A stretch of DNA of 34,173 nt, from NCBI GenBank assembly GCA_002448395.1, contig DJXS01000030.1:764-34936 (forward strand), in the 5' to 3' direction. A program made the position numbers and the translations under genes. This document shows, in pieces, positions 8,417 to 16,988 of the stretch. Positions within the stretch are counted from its first letter, which is position 1; each line of letters begins with the position of its first letter. Source of the DNA: Lachnospiraceae bacterium UBA6998. GTDB lineage: Bacteria > Bacillota > Clostridia > Lachnospirales > Lachnospiraceae. The notes under the pieces were generated by a model. It did not search any database, was not told the origin of the DNA, and was given only the letters and a program-made list of their open reading frames with translations.

Positions 8417-9115
8417 ATGAGGCTGGATAAATATCTGTCGGAAATGGGCGCAGGGACGCGAAGCGAGCTCAAAAAGGCCGTCCGGGCGGGGCGCGTCACC
8501 GTAAACGGCGTGAAAGTCAAAGAAGCCGCTATGCATGTGGAGAAGGACGACGTGATCTGCATGGACGGCGAGAGAGTCGCGTATGAGCAGTTCGTGTATT
8601 ATCTGATGAATAAACCCGCGGGTGTGATCTCCGCCACCGAGGACACGAGAGACCGGACGGTGCTGGACCTGCTCGAGGGCCAGCAGCGAAAGGACTTGTT
8701 TCCTGTCGGCAGACTCGACAGGGATACAGAAGGGCTGCTTCTGATCACAAATGACGGAGAGCTGGCGCACAGGCTGCTGTCTCCCAGGAACCATGTGGAC
8801 AAGGTATATTTTGCCCGACTGGACGCTCCGGTAGGGGAAACAGAGTGCCGGCTGTTCGCAGAGGGACTGAAGGTGGATGAGACGCTTACGGCCATGCCGG
8901 CGGCTCTGGAGATCCTGGAGCCCGGCAATGAAGTGAAAGTGACGATCCGGGAGGGGAAATTCCACCAGATCAAGAGGATGTTCGCGGCAGTCGGAAGAGA
9001 GGTCTTATACCTGAAAAGACTGTCCATGGGGCCGCTTGCGCTGGACGGGAGTTTGCCGCCGGGAGCATATCGCAGGCTGACAGAGGATGAAGAGTCTGCT
9101 ATAATAGGCCTATAA
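8417..9115 (+). CDS. rsuA: 16S rRNA pseudouridine(516) synthase
   Basis: 232 residues. Converts U516 of 16S rRNA to pseudouridine (E. coli numbering). An N-terminal S4 RNA-binding domain (about 1-60: MRLDKYL, RVTVNG) is followed by the catalytic domain with NKPAGVISA and the GRLDRDTEGLL motif holding the catalytic Asp, then GKFHQIKRMF. A ribosome-binding site, TGAGG, overlaps the stop of the regulator gene, so it is probably in the same transcript. RluB and RluE share this fold; the short S4-first layout and motif fit RsuA best. Confidence 0.92.
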   Translation: MRLDKYLSEMGAGTRSELKKAVRAGRVTVNGVKVKEAAMHVEKDDVICMDGERVAYEQFVYYLMNKPAGVISATEDTRDRTVLDLLEGQQRKDLFPVGRLDRDTEGLLLITNDGELAHRLLSPRNHVDKVYFARLDAPVGETECRLFAEGLKVDETLTAMPAALEILEPGNEVKVTIREGKFHQIKRMFAAVGREVLYLKRLSMGPLALDGSLPPGAYRRLTEDEESAIIGL

Positions 9116-9151
9116 CCAGTTCCGGGGGGAATGTGGAGAAGGTAAGCAGAT

Positions 9152-10879
9152 ATGCAAAGATTGAAAGGACTCAGTGTCCTTATTCCATTCATTTTATCTG
9201 GAATCATGATCCTGACGGGGTGTGGACAGGAAGAGGCTTCGGGCGGCGTTACAGACGTCACCGACGCCTTGTTTTTGTCTGAAAAAGAGGCAGAGGAAAC
9301 CGGGAGTACTATGACTGTGAGCGGGGAGACTGCTACAACCGCACCGGTCTCGGAGATCGCGGCATCCCAGGAGCAGGGAAACGCTCCGAAAGCCAGGAAG
9401 CTGTCAGAGGAAGAATGCAAGGAACTGCAGAATTATATAAACGATATCGGAAACTACGGTTTCCTTCTCTCGGTCTATGAAAAACCGCAGGATCTGAACG
9501 CGGAGCAGGTCTTCTTTACGGGAGCGGGCCTGGAGCTGATGACTCCGAGTGAGGAGGAGCGGGAAGCTTACATGGAGGAGACCGGTGAGGAAGATACGGT
9601 GAACCTGTTCGGGATGGGCGCACAGCAGGTCTCGGATTATCTCCAGTATAAGGCAGGGGTATCCCTTGACGAGCTGACGAATCAGCCGGGCTGGACATAT
9701 CTGGAGGACTATGATACCTATTATCAGTGCCATGGAGATGAGGAGACCAATATCTGCGAATTTGAAGTGACGGATGCCGCGGTTCAGGGAGATTACTACA
9801 GGGTGCACTACAGAGCCCGCAGATATGCAAAGGATCTGGATGGCTGGCACATACCTGTATATGAGGTGATCCTCAAGAGAAACGGCGACAACTACAGATT
9901 CTGCGCGAATCGTCTCTGGCTGGAGAAAGGCCTTTTGCTTCACGCCTACTGCGAAGTGGAGACGGAGAGCTTCGGAAAAGTGAAATTCTGCGCGTATAAG
10001 CCGGATGGGGACTCTTCGGAGAATGCGGACGTCGACTTCTGCTTCGTCAAAGATTCGGATGTGCTGTGCAGGCTTGACGGTATGGACAGCCGGAACATCC
10101 GAGCAGACAGGATATTCAGGGACGCGACTGCGGTAGACCTCGGGGACTATGACGGCGACGGAACTAAGGAAATCGTCACGATCTGCGAATACGATATCAC
10201 AGGAGAAGGACGGCAGGACGGGCGTGAGGCACGGTTCTACAGGTTTGATGAGGACGGTATTCCGTACCTTGACAGGGAAATGACTGCAAAGATCAACAGT
10301 TCCGTATCTGAACTGTCTCTCTCGGGAATCGCTCACTTTGTAAAGGAAGGCAGGGACAGGGAAAAATTCGGCGGAAGGTTTGATGCTTACGCCGCGGAGG
10401 TCGCGGAGGCGGATCCGGATTCCTACGATAAGTTCGCCCTCGTTTACGTCAATGACGACAGATTCCCGGAACTGCTGGAATGGGGAACAACGACAGATAA
10501 AGGCGCCAAGATCGTTTTCTACCATGACGGGGTCCTTCAGGAGACCAAGGTGAGCAGCGCGTTTTCCTATCTGAACAAAGAGAATCTGCTGCTTAGCAGG
10601 AACGGCACGGGAAATCTGTTCACGGACCGGATCTATGTCTACACCGGAAGCCGGTTTGAGGTGTACCAGAGCGGCGTCTTCGGCACAACGGACGCGGCTG
10701 TGACGGCTTTCACAAAGGCAGGGAAGCCGGAATATAACTACAAGTGGGAGGGATCCACCGTGTCCGAGGCGGGCTATTATGACGCGCTTGGCTTCATTTA
10801 CGATGAGAAGGACGCGAAAGACGCAAATAAGATCGAAATGCAGAACGCTGACGATTTTCTGCAGAGCCTTAAGAAATAA
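9152..10879 (+). CDS. Large lipoprotein of unknown function with EF-hand-like motif
   Basis: 575 residues. A signal peptide ends in the lipobox LTGC (Cys at about 25), so the protein is probably anchored on the outer face of the membrane. A Thr/Ser/Glu-rich linker (about 28-80) leads into a folded domain. DYDGDGTKEI at about residue 331 is a DxDxDG calcium-type loop as found in VCBS/FG-GAP repeats; a second, weaker VNDDRFPELL occurs near residue 433. I do not recognise the family. It lies 36 bases after rsuA and may be the last gene of the sensor-kinase operon. A strong terminator follows. Confidence 0.8.
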   Translation: MQRLKGLSVLIPFILSGIMILTGCGQEEASGGVTDVTDALFLSEKEAEETGSTMTVSGETATTAPVSEIAASQEQGNAPKARKLSEEECKELQNYINDIGNYGFLLSVYEKPQDLNAEQVFFTGAGLELMTPSEEEREAYMEETGEEDTVNLFGMGAQQVSDYLQYKAGVSLDELTNQPGWTYLEDYDTYYQCHGDEETNICEFEVTDAAVQGDYYRVHYRARRYAKDLDGWHIPVYEVILKRNGDNYRFCANRLWLEKGLLLHAYCEVETESFGKVKFCAYKPDGDSSENADVDFCFVKDSDVLCRLDGMDSRNIRADRIFRDATAVDLGDYDGDGTKEIVTICEYDITGEGRQDGREARFYRFDEDGIPYLDREMTAKINSSVSELSLSGIAHFVKEGRDREKFGGRFDAYAAEVAEADPDSYDKFALVYVNDDRFPELLEWGTTTDKGAKIVFYHDGVLQETKVSSAFSYLNKENLLLSRNGTGNLFTDRIYVYTGSRFEVYQSGVFGTTDAAVTAFTKAGKPEYNYKWEGSTVSEAGYYDALGFIYDEKDAKDANKIEMQNADDFLQSLKK

Positions 10880-10886
10880 AGAGCAT

Positions 10887-10934
10887 AAAAACGCCGCTCG
10901 CGGGAATGAGAAAATTCCTGCGAGCGGCTTTTTT
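10887..10934. terminator. Bidirectional terminator between lipoprotein and deacetylase genes
   Basis: GCCGCTCGCGGGAAT at 10893-10907 pairs with ATTCCTGCGAGCGGC at 10914-10928 (15 bp, one wobble). TTTTTT follows on the plus strand and AAAAA precedes on the left, so it can end both convergent transcripts. Confidence 0.9.
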
Positions 10935-10940
10935 GGCTAT

Positions 10941-12572
10941 TTAGTTGTTGATGCCGTGATGGCAGGTCCTGGACTCGCTGGTGATCGGAAGGAAGGTGTA
11001 GCCCTCCTTGAGAGCATCCGTGATGAAGCGGTCCATCGTGGCAATGGTGAAATCTTTGATGTCATGGCAGAGGATAAAGGAATTCTCATAAGTGTGGATT
11101 CCCTTCATCATGTTCTGGTACAGGACCTCACTGTCCGTAGTATCGCCGGCGTCGCCGCTGGTGACGTTCCAGTCGACATAGATGTAGCCTTTTTCAGAGG
11201 ACTGCTTGGCGAGCTCGGACATGATTCCCTTGCTGTAGTTCGCACTGACGGTGTTGGAAGCACCCCCGGGGAAGCGGAAGATGTCTGTTCTGCAGCCGGT
11301 CTGTTCCTGTATGATATCCTGCATTTTGTTGAAGTCTGCCCAATAAGCGTCAGTGCTGGCGTAGATCTCGCTGTATTCGTGAGTGGCAGTATGAACGCCC
11401 ACGCTGTGGCCGGCATTGTATTCCTTGCCGATCAGGTCCTGATAGTCCTTGTAAGCCGCTGTGACGAAGAAAGTCGCGAGGACTTTGTGGTCATCCAGTA
11501 TCTTAAGGAGCTCTTCGGTGTATCTGCCGGGCCCGTCGTCAAAAGTCAGATAGATGATCTTCTTGGGATCCGCTGTAGCAGGTTTTGCAGTCTGCGCGGC
11601 AGCTGCACCAGCGGCGGCATTTGCAGAAGTATCCGCGGCGGCACCTGCAGTGGAACCGGTGCCCGCAGCGGCAGCCTGTGCTGTTACGGGAGTGATTATG
11701 GCAGCCGCAGCCGCTTCATCGGCGCTTACGGGAGTCCGCTTTACTGTGACATATCGGTCCAGTTTCGCCACATTTCCCCATTCGTCCGAGACTGTATAGG
11801 TGATGGTGTAGGTACCGACTTTACTTGTATCGACATTTCCCTCAGATTCAACTCTGTCGGAGACGTCTCCGTCGGCGTCATCCTCTGCCTGCACGTCGTC
11901 CTCCCAGGTTTCTCCCTGGAACAGGAAGCCCTCTTCTCCGGAAGGGAAGCTGAATACGGGAGCATTTCTGTCGTCGTAGAAGATCTCGCGGTCGGCGGTC
12001 GCTTTGTTCCCGTACTGGTCGGAAACAGTATAGTAGACGTGGCCGTCCCTTTCTTCGCTCACGACCTTCGAAGTGATGTCGCCGTCGTGATTATCCGTAG
12101 CAGTGAATCCTTCCTCCTCGTATGCGTGATGGGGAAGAGTGTAGTAATCGTCGATGTGCTTGAGCTCGATCACCGGAGGGGTCGTATCGACTATGACGAC
12201 GTCCCTGGTCGCGCTGGCGGAGAGCCACATAAACTTGGCGGAGTAGGTTACAGTGTAAGTGCCGGGTTCGTGTATGTTAACTCTCTCAGTAGAAACCTTG
12301 ACAGAGATCGGATGGTGGACGAAAGACAGGATTGACCCGGTTACTTCCGCATCAGCCCCCTGGTCCTTGTAAGGCTCCCCGCATTCCGATGTAACGCTGG
12401 ATTCGCCGATCAGTTTGAAATCGATCTTCCATTTATTGATGCCGAACACAAATATCAGAATGGCGGCTATGACAAGCACTGCGATGATCAGGTATTTTCT
12501 GACTGTGTCATTTCCGTTTCGCTTTTTTGGCGAAGAGGCGGCGGAACTTCTATGAATTCTGTTTTCAGACAT
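10941..12572 (-). CDS. Membrane-anchored polysaccharide deacetylase with Ig-like domains
   Basis: 543 residues. A basic N-terminus, one membrane helix (about 26-45), three tandem bacterial Ig-like/DUF5011-type domains (about 55-128, 131-200, 205-278; note the VDTTPPVIEL and ATDNHDGDIT signatures), an Ala-rich linker (285-335), and a C-terminal NodB deacetylase domain. Catalytic motifs are present: TFDDGP with D345/D346, the metal His394 and His398 in HTATH, RFPGG, and a late ILCHD. It probably removes acetyl groups from peptidoglycan GlcNAc (PgdA-like) outside the cell, raising lysozyme resistance; the exact substrate is inference. The start is set by AAGGAGG ahead of ATG at 12572; the longer ORF to 12674 would run through the promoter. 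Confidence 0.9.
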   Translation of the reverse strand: MSENRIHRSSAASSPKKRNGNDTVRKYLIIAVLVIAAILIFVFGINKWKIDFKLIGESSVTSECGEPYKDQGADAEVTGSILSFVHHPISVKVSTERVNIHEPGTYTVTYSAKFMWLSASATRDVVIVDTTPPVIELKHIDDYYTLPHHAYEEEGFTATDNHDGDITSKVVSEERDGHVYYTVSDQYGNKATADREIFYDDRNAPVFSFPSGEEGFLFQGETWEDDVQAEDDADGDVSDRVESEGNVDTSKVGTYTITYTVSDEWGNVAKLDRYVTVKRTPVSADEAAAAAIITPVTAQAAAAGTGSTAGAAADTSANAAAGAAAAQTAKPATADPKKIIYLTFDDGPGRYTEELLKILDDHKVLATFFVTAAYKDYQDLIGKEYNAGHSVGVHTATHEYSEIYASTDAYWADFNKMQDIIQEQTGCRTDIFRFPGGASNTVSANYSKGIMSELAKQSSEKGYIYVDWNVTSGDAGDTTDSEVLYQNMMKGIHTYENSFILCHDIKDFTIATMDRFITDALKEGYTFLPITSESRTCHHGINN

Positions 12573-12599
12573 ATTTGTTTTCCTCCTTCGCAGGTCTTT

Positions 12600-12629
12600 A
12601 CTATACTGCCTTTTTCGTGCAGGTGTCAA
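12600..12629 (-). promoter_or_regulatory. Promoter of the polysaccharide deacetylase gene
   Basis: On the minus strand TTGACA, an 18-base spacer and TATAGT, about 28 bases from the ATG. Close to the sigma-A consensus. Confidence 0.7.
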
Positions 12630-12666
12630 TTCCTGCGCGGAAGGAAGGGAGACCTGCGGGCAGTTG

Positions 12667-12695
12667 TTGCACACAGGCAGAGGATTGGGTAAGAT
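12667..12695 (+). promoter_or_regulatory. Promoter of the metH operon
   Basis: TTGCAC, a 17-base spacer and TAAGAT, with the transcript starting near 12702 and a leader of about 45 bases. The small inverted repeat GGATTG/CAATCC (12682-12687, 12701-12706) brackets the start point. The leader is too short for a SAM or cobalamin riboswitch. Confidence 0.5.
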
Positions 12696-12746
12696 TAATA
12701 CAATCCTGAAACAATTAAGGAAAAGAGATCGGAAAGGAAGCGGAAA

Positions 12747-13409
12747 ATGGATCTTATACCGGATATCAATGAAGTTATACGGTATCTGGGCTATCGCGGA
12801 TCAGTCCCGGATGACAGTGTCCGCGCAGAGATCGGGGAATGCATCGGGGATTTACAGAAGGAGGTCACGCCCAGATTTGTATATGAGAAATTCCCGCTGT
12901 CTGTCAAAACAGAGCAGGACGGAACGCCGCTCCTGTGCCTGGGAGATCTTGAGATCCGGAGCAGGGATCTGGCCAGGAACCTGGACGGATGCTGCGGCGT
13001 CTACATGATGGCGGTTACGCTCGGTCCCGGCCCTGACCGGCTGATCCGAAGGGCAAGCGTCGGGCAGATGAGCCGGGCGGTGATCCTTCAGGCGGCTGCG
13101 GCGGCCATGACAGAAACCTGGTGCGACCGGATCAATGAAAGGATCCGGCGTGAAGCGGAGCGTGGCGGGCTCTGCACGCGGCCAAGGTATTCTCCCGGCT
13201 ACGGAGACCTGCCGCTGGATCTGCAGAAGGATATCAGCAGGATCCTGAACATGCCCAAGGAGATCGGGGTCAGCCTTACGGATACGCTGCTCATGACTCC
13301 CAGCAAGTCCGTTACCGCGCTGATCGGGGTGTCGGACAGACCGGGAGAGAGCGGGGGCAGAGGCTGCGGGAATTGCAAGGCGTCAGCATACTGCGCCTAC
13401 AGAGTCTGA
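12747..13409 (+). CDS. Stand-alone methionine synthase reactivation (AdoMet-binding) protein
   Basis: 220 residues resembling the C-terminal activation domain of cobalamin-dependent methionine synthase, which binds S-adenosylmethionine and restores oxidised cob(II)alamin to methylcobalamin. The AdoMet-binding signature RYSPGYGDLPL at about 152-162 and MTPSKSVTALIG near 193-204 match that family. It lies directly ahead of a MetH that lacks this domain, only a few bases apart, so the two proteins surely work together. The C-terminus carries a cysteine cluster, GCGNCKASAYCAYR (CxxCx5C), not present in E. coli MetH; it might bind metal or iron-sulfur, which is inference. SD: GGAAAGGAAG before ATG 12747. 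Confidence 0.88.
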   Translation: MDLIPDINEVIRYLGYRGSVPDDSVRAEIGECIGDLQKEVTPRFVYEKFPLSVKTEQDGTPLLCLGDLEIRSRDLARNLDGCCGVYMMAVTLGPGPDRLIRRASVGQMSRAVILQAAAAAMTETWCDRINERIRREAERGGLCTRPRYSPGYGDLPLDLQKDISRILNMPKEIGVSLTDTLLMTPSKSVTALIGVSDRPGESGGRGCGNCKASAYCAYRV

Positions 13410-13421
13410 GAAAGTGTGAAT

Positions 13422-15845
13422 ATGATGAGAAAAGATTTACGGGAGCGTCTGGGAAAAGACTGGCTGGTTTTTGACGGCGGAACGGGGACGATCCTGCAGT
13501 CAAGGGGACTGCGGGGCGGAGAACTTCCCGAGACATGGAACCTCAGAAGACCGGAGGATATCATAGACCTGCACTGCGGGTATCTGCGGGCAGGCTGCGA
13601 TATTTTCAACACCAATACATTTGGAGCAAACGCGCTCAAATTTCCCGATGATCTGGAGGAGATCGTGACCGCGGCGGTGAATCTCGCGAAAGAGGCGAGG
13701 CGCAGGTGCGGGCGCGAGGACGCCTATGTGGCGCTGGATATCGGACCTACAGGGAAACTCCTTGAACCTCTGGGAGATCTTCCCTTTGAGCAGGCTGTGG
13801 AACTGTTCGGTGAAGTGGTGAGATACGGGAGCCGCGCGGGTGCGGACCTGGTCCTGATCGAGACTATGTCGGACAGCTACGAGGCGAAGGCCGCGGTTCT
13901 TGCTGCCAAGGAGAACTGCGACCTGCCGGTCCTGGTTACCGTAACTTTCGACGGCCAGGGGAAAATGCTGACCGGCGGCAGCGTGGATTCCACAGTGGCG
14001 CTCCTGGAGGGGCTTCGGGTGGACGCCCTGGGCGTAAACTGCGGCCTGGGACCCGAGCAGATGATCCCGATCGTCGAGCGGCTCACAGAGGTGTGCAGCG
14101 TACCTGTGATCGTCAATCCCAATGCGGGCCTTCCCCGCACAGAAGGCGGCAGGACCGTTTATAATGTCGGCCCTGAGGAATTTGCGGACCGTATGGAAAA
14201 GATCGCCAGGACGGGCGTACAGGCCGTTGGAGGCTGCTGCGGCACGACTCCTGAGCACATTCGCCTGACGGCAGAGCGCGTCAAAAAGCTTCCATTCAAA
14301 GAGCCCGTTCCCAAGCACAGAACGGTTGTCAGCTCTTTCTCCCAGTGCGTGGAGATCGGCGGAAAGCCTGTGATCATCGGAGAGCGCATCAATCCCACCG
14401 GCAAGAAGAAATTCAAGCAGGCCCTTCGGGACAATGATATCGAGTATATCCTCAGAGAGGGGCTGCGGCAGGAAGACAGCGGTGCCCACATTCTCGATGT
14501 GAATGTCGGACTCCCCGAGATCGATGAGCCGCAGATGCTGTCGGAAGTGGTTAAAAAGCTCCAGAGCGTGCTCGCGCTGCCCCTGCAGATCGATACCACG
14601 GACCCGGCCGCGCTCGAGCGGAGCATGCGCATCTACAACGGAAAGCCCATGGTCAACTCGGTCAATGGCAAAAAAGAGAGCATCGAGACGGTATTCCCCC
14701 TTGTCCGCAAATACGGCGGCGTTCTTGTGGCACTGGTCCTGGACGAGGACGGGATTCCTTCCGATGCGGAGGGCAGGATCCGCATCGCCCGCAGGATCTA
14801 TGAAGCGGCGGACAGATACGGCGTTCCCAGGGAGGACATTGTGATCGACGGCCTTGCCATGACGATCTCTTCCGACAATACCTCCGCGCTGGTGACACTG
14901 GAGACGCTTAGGAGAGTCAGAGATGAACTGCACGGACATACGATCCTGGGCGTGTCCAATATTTCTTTCGGACTTCCCAGAAGAGCGGTGATCAATTCCT
15001 ATTTCCTGGCGATGGCACTGCAGAGCGGCCTGTCGGCGGCGATCATGAATCCCGGAAACGAGGACATGATGGAAGCCTACAGGGCTTACTGCGCGCTGGC
15101 GGCACTGGATCCCCAGTGCATGCAGTTTATCGAGGCCTATGCGGGGACCAGCGACAGGGCTCCTGCTGAGAAAGCTGTCAGAGAGACGGAGGGAGTATCC
15201 GCCCCTGCAGGCGGATCAGCGAATACCGCCATGAGCCTTCGGGAGAGCGTCCTGAGGGGGATGGCCCAAAGCGCGGCGGAAGCGGCGAGAGCTGCTCTTA
15301 AAGACACAGCGGCACTGGATCTGATCGACCGGGACCTGATCCCCGCCCTCGACCAGGTGGGAAAAGGTTTTGAAGCGGGAACGGTTTTCCTTCCGCAGCT
15401 TCTTATGAGCGCGGAAGCTGCCAAGGCGGCCTTTGAGGTGGTAAAAGAGTTTCTGCAGGGACAGCCCCAGGAAGTGAAGGGCAGGATCGTTCTTGCCACG
15501 GTGAAGGGGGATATCCACGACATCGGAAAGAACATTGTCAAAGTAATGCTGGAAAATTACGGCTATGAGGTTCTTGACCTGGGCAAAGATGTGCCGCCGG
15601 AGGTCATTGTTGACACGGCGGACAGAGAGAATATAAAACTGGTAGGTCTCAGCGCGCTGATGACCACGACAGTCGTGAGCATGGAGGAGACGATCCGTCT
15701 TCTGCGCGAAAAAAAGCCCGACACCAAGGTGGTGGTGGGCGGCGCCGTGATGACGCAGGAATATGCGGACGCGATCGGCGCGGACTGCTACGCAAAAGAC
15801 GCGATGGCAACGGTGCATTTCGCGGAAGAAGTGTTTGGATCCTGA
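13422..15845 (+). CDS. metH: Cobalamin-dependent methionine synthase, short form without activation domain
   Basis: About 807 residues against about 1,230 in E. coli. Transfers methyl from 5-methyltetrahydrofolate to homocysteine through methylcobalamin. Domains: homocysteine-binding barrel (1-290) with the zinc Cys in VNCG (about 207) and GGCCGTT (about 272); pterin-binding barrel (about 305-560) with GERINPTG and DVNVG; B12 cap (about 615-690); B12-binding domain with DIHDIG, its His near 700 being the lower cobalt ligand. The AdoMet activation domain is missing and is supplied by the preceding gene. GTG 13416 is also a possible start; ATG 13422 has GAGAAAG in the right place. The gene ends 20 bases from the convergent small gene. 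Confidence 0.95.
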   Translation: MMRKDLRERLGKDWLVFDGGTGTILQSRGLRGGELPETWNLRRPEDIIDLHCGYLRAGCDIFNTNTFGANALKFPDDLEEIVTAAVNLAKEARRRCGREDAYVALDIGPTGKLLEPLGDLPFEQAVELFGEVVRYGSRAGADLVLIETMSDSYEAKAAVLAAKENCDLPVLVTVTFDGQGKMLTGGSVDSTVALLEGLRVDALGVNCGLGPEQMIPIVERLTEVCSVPVIVNPNAGLPRTEGGRTVYNVGPEEFADRMEKIARTGVQAVGGCCGTTPEHIRLTAERVKKLPFKEPVPKHRTVVSSFSQCVEIGGKPVIIGERINPTGKKKFKQALRDNDIEYILREGLRQEDSGAHILDVNVGLPEIDEPQMLSEVVKKLQSVLALPLQIDTTDPAALERSMRIYNGKPMVNSVNGKKESIETVFPLVRKYGGVLVALVLDEDGIPSDAEGRIRIARRIYEAADRYGVPREDIVIDGLAMTISSDNTSALVTLETLRRVRDELHGHTILGVSNISFGLPRRAVINSYFLAMALQSGLSAAIMNPGNEDMMEAYRAYCALAALDPQCMQFIEAYAGTSDRAPAEKAVRETEGVSAPAGGSANTAMSLRESVLRGMAQSAAEAARAALKDTAALDLIDRDLIPALDQVGKGFEAGTVFLPQLLMSAEAAKAAFEVVKEFLQGQPQEVKGRIVLATVKGDIHDIGKNIVKVMLENYGYEVLDLGKDVPPEVIVDTADRENIKLVGLSALMTTTVVSMEETIRLLREKKPDTKVVVGGAVMTQEYADAIGADCYAKDAMATVHFAEEVFGS

Positions 15846-15867
15846 CCGGCTATCAGGAAAAGCCGGA

Positions 15868-16122
15868 TCAGCCCTCGACGATCAGATATCTGCCGTCGCC
15901 GATGTCAAACACCTCGGAGGCCTGCATGATATCTTCGCCTGTCATGTCGACGCCTGTCTCTTCAAAATATTCGCGGACGGCTCGTTTGCCCTTGACGACG
16001 ACTGCGAACATCATCTCCAGGAAATCGTCCGCTTCCTCATAAGTGGAGGCGACTTTCTCGGGGAAAAGCTGCAACTGGTTTTCAAGAAAACAATCGAGCA
16101 CTTTTTTGTCATAATTAGCCAT
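15868..16122 (-). CDS. Small acidic conserved protein of unknown function
   Basis: 84 residues, acidic, no signal or membrane segment. Begins MANYDKKVLD, holds a central helix-rich EEADDFLEMMFAVV stretch and ends DGRYLIVEG. I recall similar small proteins in Clostridia but no function. The start at 16122 has GGAGGG seven bases upstream; the in-frame ATG at 16137 does not. It has its own promoter (16150-16178) and is transcribed towards metH. Confidence 0.75.
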   Translation of the reverse strand: MANYDKKVLDCFLENQLQLFPEKVASTYEEADDFLEMMFAVVVKGKRAVREYFEETGVDMTGEDIMQASEVFDIGDGRYLIVEG

Positions 16123-16149
16123 AGGTATACCCTCCATAAATCTGTTAAA

Positions 16150-16178
16150 ATTATTTCACAGACCGCGAGGAAGTTCAA
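16150..16178 (-). promoter_or_regulatory. Promoter of the small acidic protein gene
   Basis: Minus strand TTGAAC, 17-base spacer, AATAAT, about 28 bases from the start codon. Confidence 0.6.
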
Positions 16179-16232
16179 GGAAGCGATCACAATTCCGTCC
16201 GCACAGGATGCGCCCGGAGGAAAGGAATAGAA

Positions 16233-16931
16233 ATGATAGATATCTGCAAACTGACAGAAAAAGATTTGTGTTTCATGTTCGATCACACCAATCTGAAGGC
16301 CTTTGCCACCACAGCGGACATTACCAAGCTCTGCGAGGAGGCCAAGAAATACGGATTCAGAATGGTTGCGATCAACCCCCTTCACACCCGCCTTGCCAGC
16401 TGGATCCTGAAGGGCAGCAACGTGCATGTAGGTCCCTGCATCAGCTTCCCTCTGGGGCAGAATACCATTGAGGAGAAGGGCACCGAGGTCCTCATGGCGA
16501 TCTCCCAGGGCGCGGATGAGATAGACTATGTGACGAACATTACCGCAGTCAAGGACGGACACTGGGACTATGTTGAGCGCGAGATGACAACGATCGCGGA
16601 TATCTGCCGCTCAGCCGGCGTGCTCTCCAAGGTCATCTTTGAGAACTGCTATCTCGAGAAGTCCGAGATCGAGCATCTGGCCAAAATATCGCTGCGCGCG
16701 AAGCCTGACTTCATCAAGACATCCACAGGCTTTGGAACCGGCGGCGCTACTGTCGAAGACGTAGCGCTCATGAAGCAGGTCGTAGGCGATGATGTGGAAG
16801 TCAAGGCAGCGGGCGGCATCCGTGACTGGAAGACCTGCAAAGCTATGATCGAAGCAGGCGCGTCCCGCATCGGCTGCTCAGCCGGCATGCAGATCCTCGA
16901 AGGCTTCAGAGCGGAGAGAAACGGCAAATAA
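16233..16931 (+). CDS. deoC: Deoxyribose-phosphate aldolase
   Basis: 232 residues. Cleaves 2-deoxyribose 5-phosphate to glyceraldehyde 3-phosphate and acetaldehyde in deoxynucleoside breakdown; cytoplasmic TIM barrel. The Schiff-base Lys is K162 in FIKTSTGFGTGG; K191 in VKAAGGIRD and D98 in DEIDYV complete the catalytic set. GGAGGAAAGG lies ahead of ATG 16233. No other deoxynucleoside genes are adjacent; it stands alone between divergent and convergent neighbours. No clear promoter could be picked in 16179-16215. Confidence 0.95.
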   Translation: MIDICKLTEKDLCFMFDHTNLKAFATTADITKLCEEAKKYGFRMVAINPLHTRLASWILKGSNVHVGPCISFPLGQNTIEEKGTEVLMAISQGADEIDYVTNITAVKDGHWDYVEREMTTIADICRSAGVLSKVIFENCYLEKSEIEHLAKISLRAKPDFIKTSTGFGTGGATVEDVALMKQVVGDDVEVKAAGGIRDWKTCKAMIEAGASRIGCSAGMQILEGFRAERNGK

Positions 16932-16942
16932 TTAAGCATGAC

Positions 16943-16976
16943 AAAAGAGCCCTGTAGGGAACTGCAGGGCTCTTTT
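16943..16976. terminator. Bidirectional terminator between deoC and trxB
   Basis: AAAAGAGCCCTGTAG, loop GGAA, CTGCAGGGCTCTTTT: a 15-bp stem with one wobble, A-rich on the left and T-rich on the right, placed between convergent genes. Confidence 0.9.
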
Positions 16977-16988
16977 AAAGTCATAGTA

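Noticed and set aside
10779..12335. 518-residue open frame on the plus strand
   Set aside because: Antisense shadow of the polysaccharide deacetylase gene; it starts inside the lipoprotein gene and crosses a strong terminator.
12573..12746. SAM or cobalamin riboswitch ahead of the metH operon
   Set aside because: The predicted leader is only about 45 bases and contains no aptamer-like conserved elements.
13500..14939. 479-residue open frame on the minus strand
   Set aside because: Opposite metH; composition and lack of motifs mark it as a shadow.
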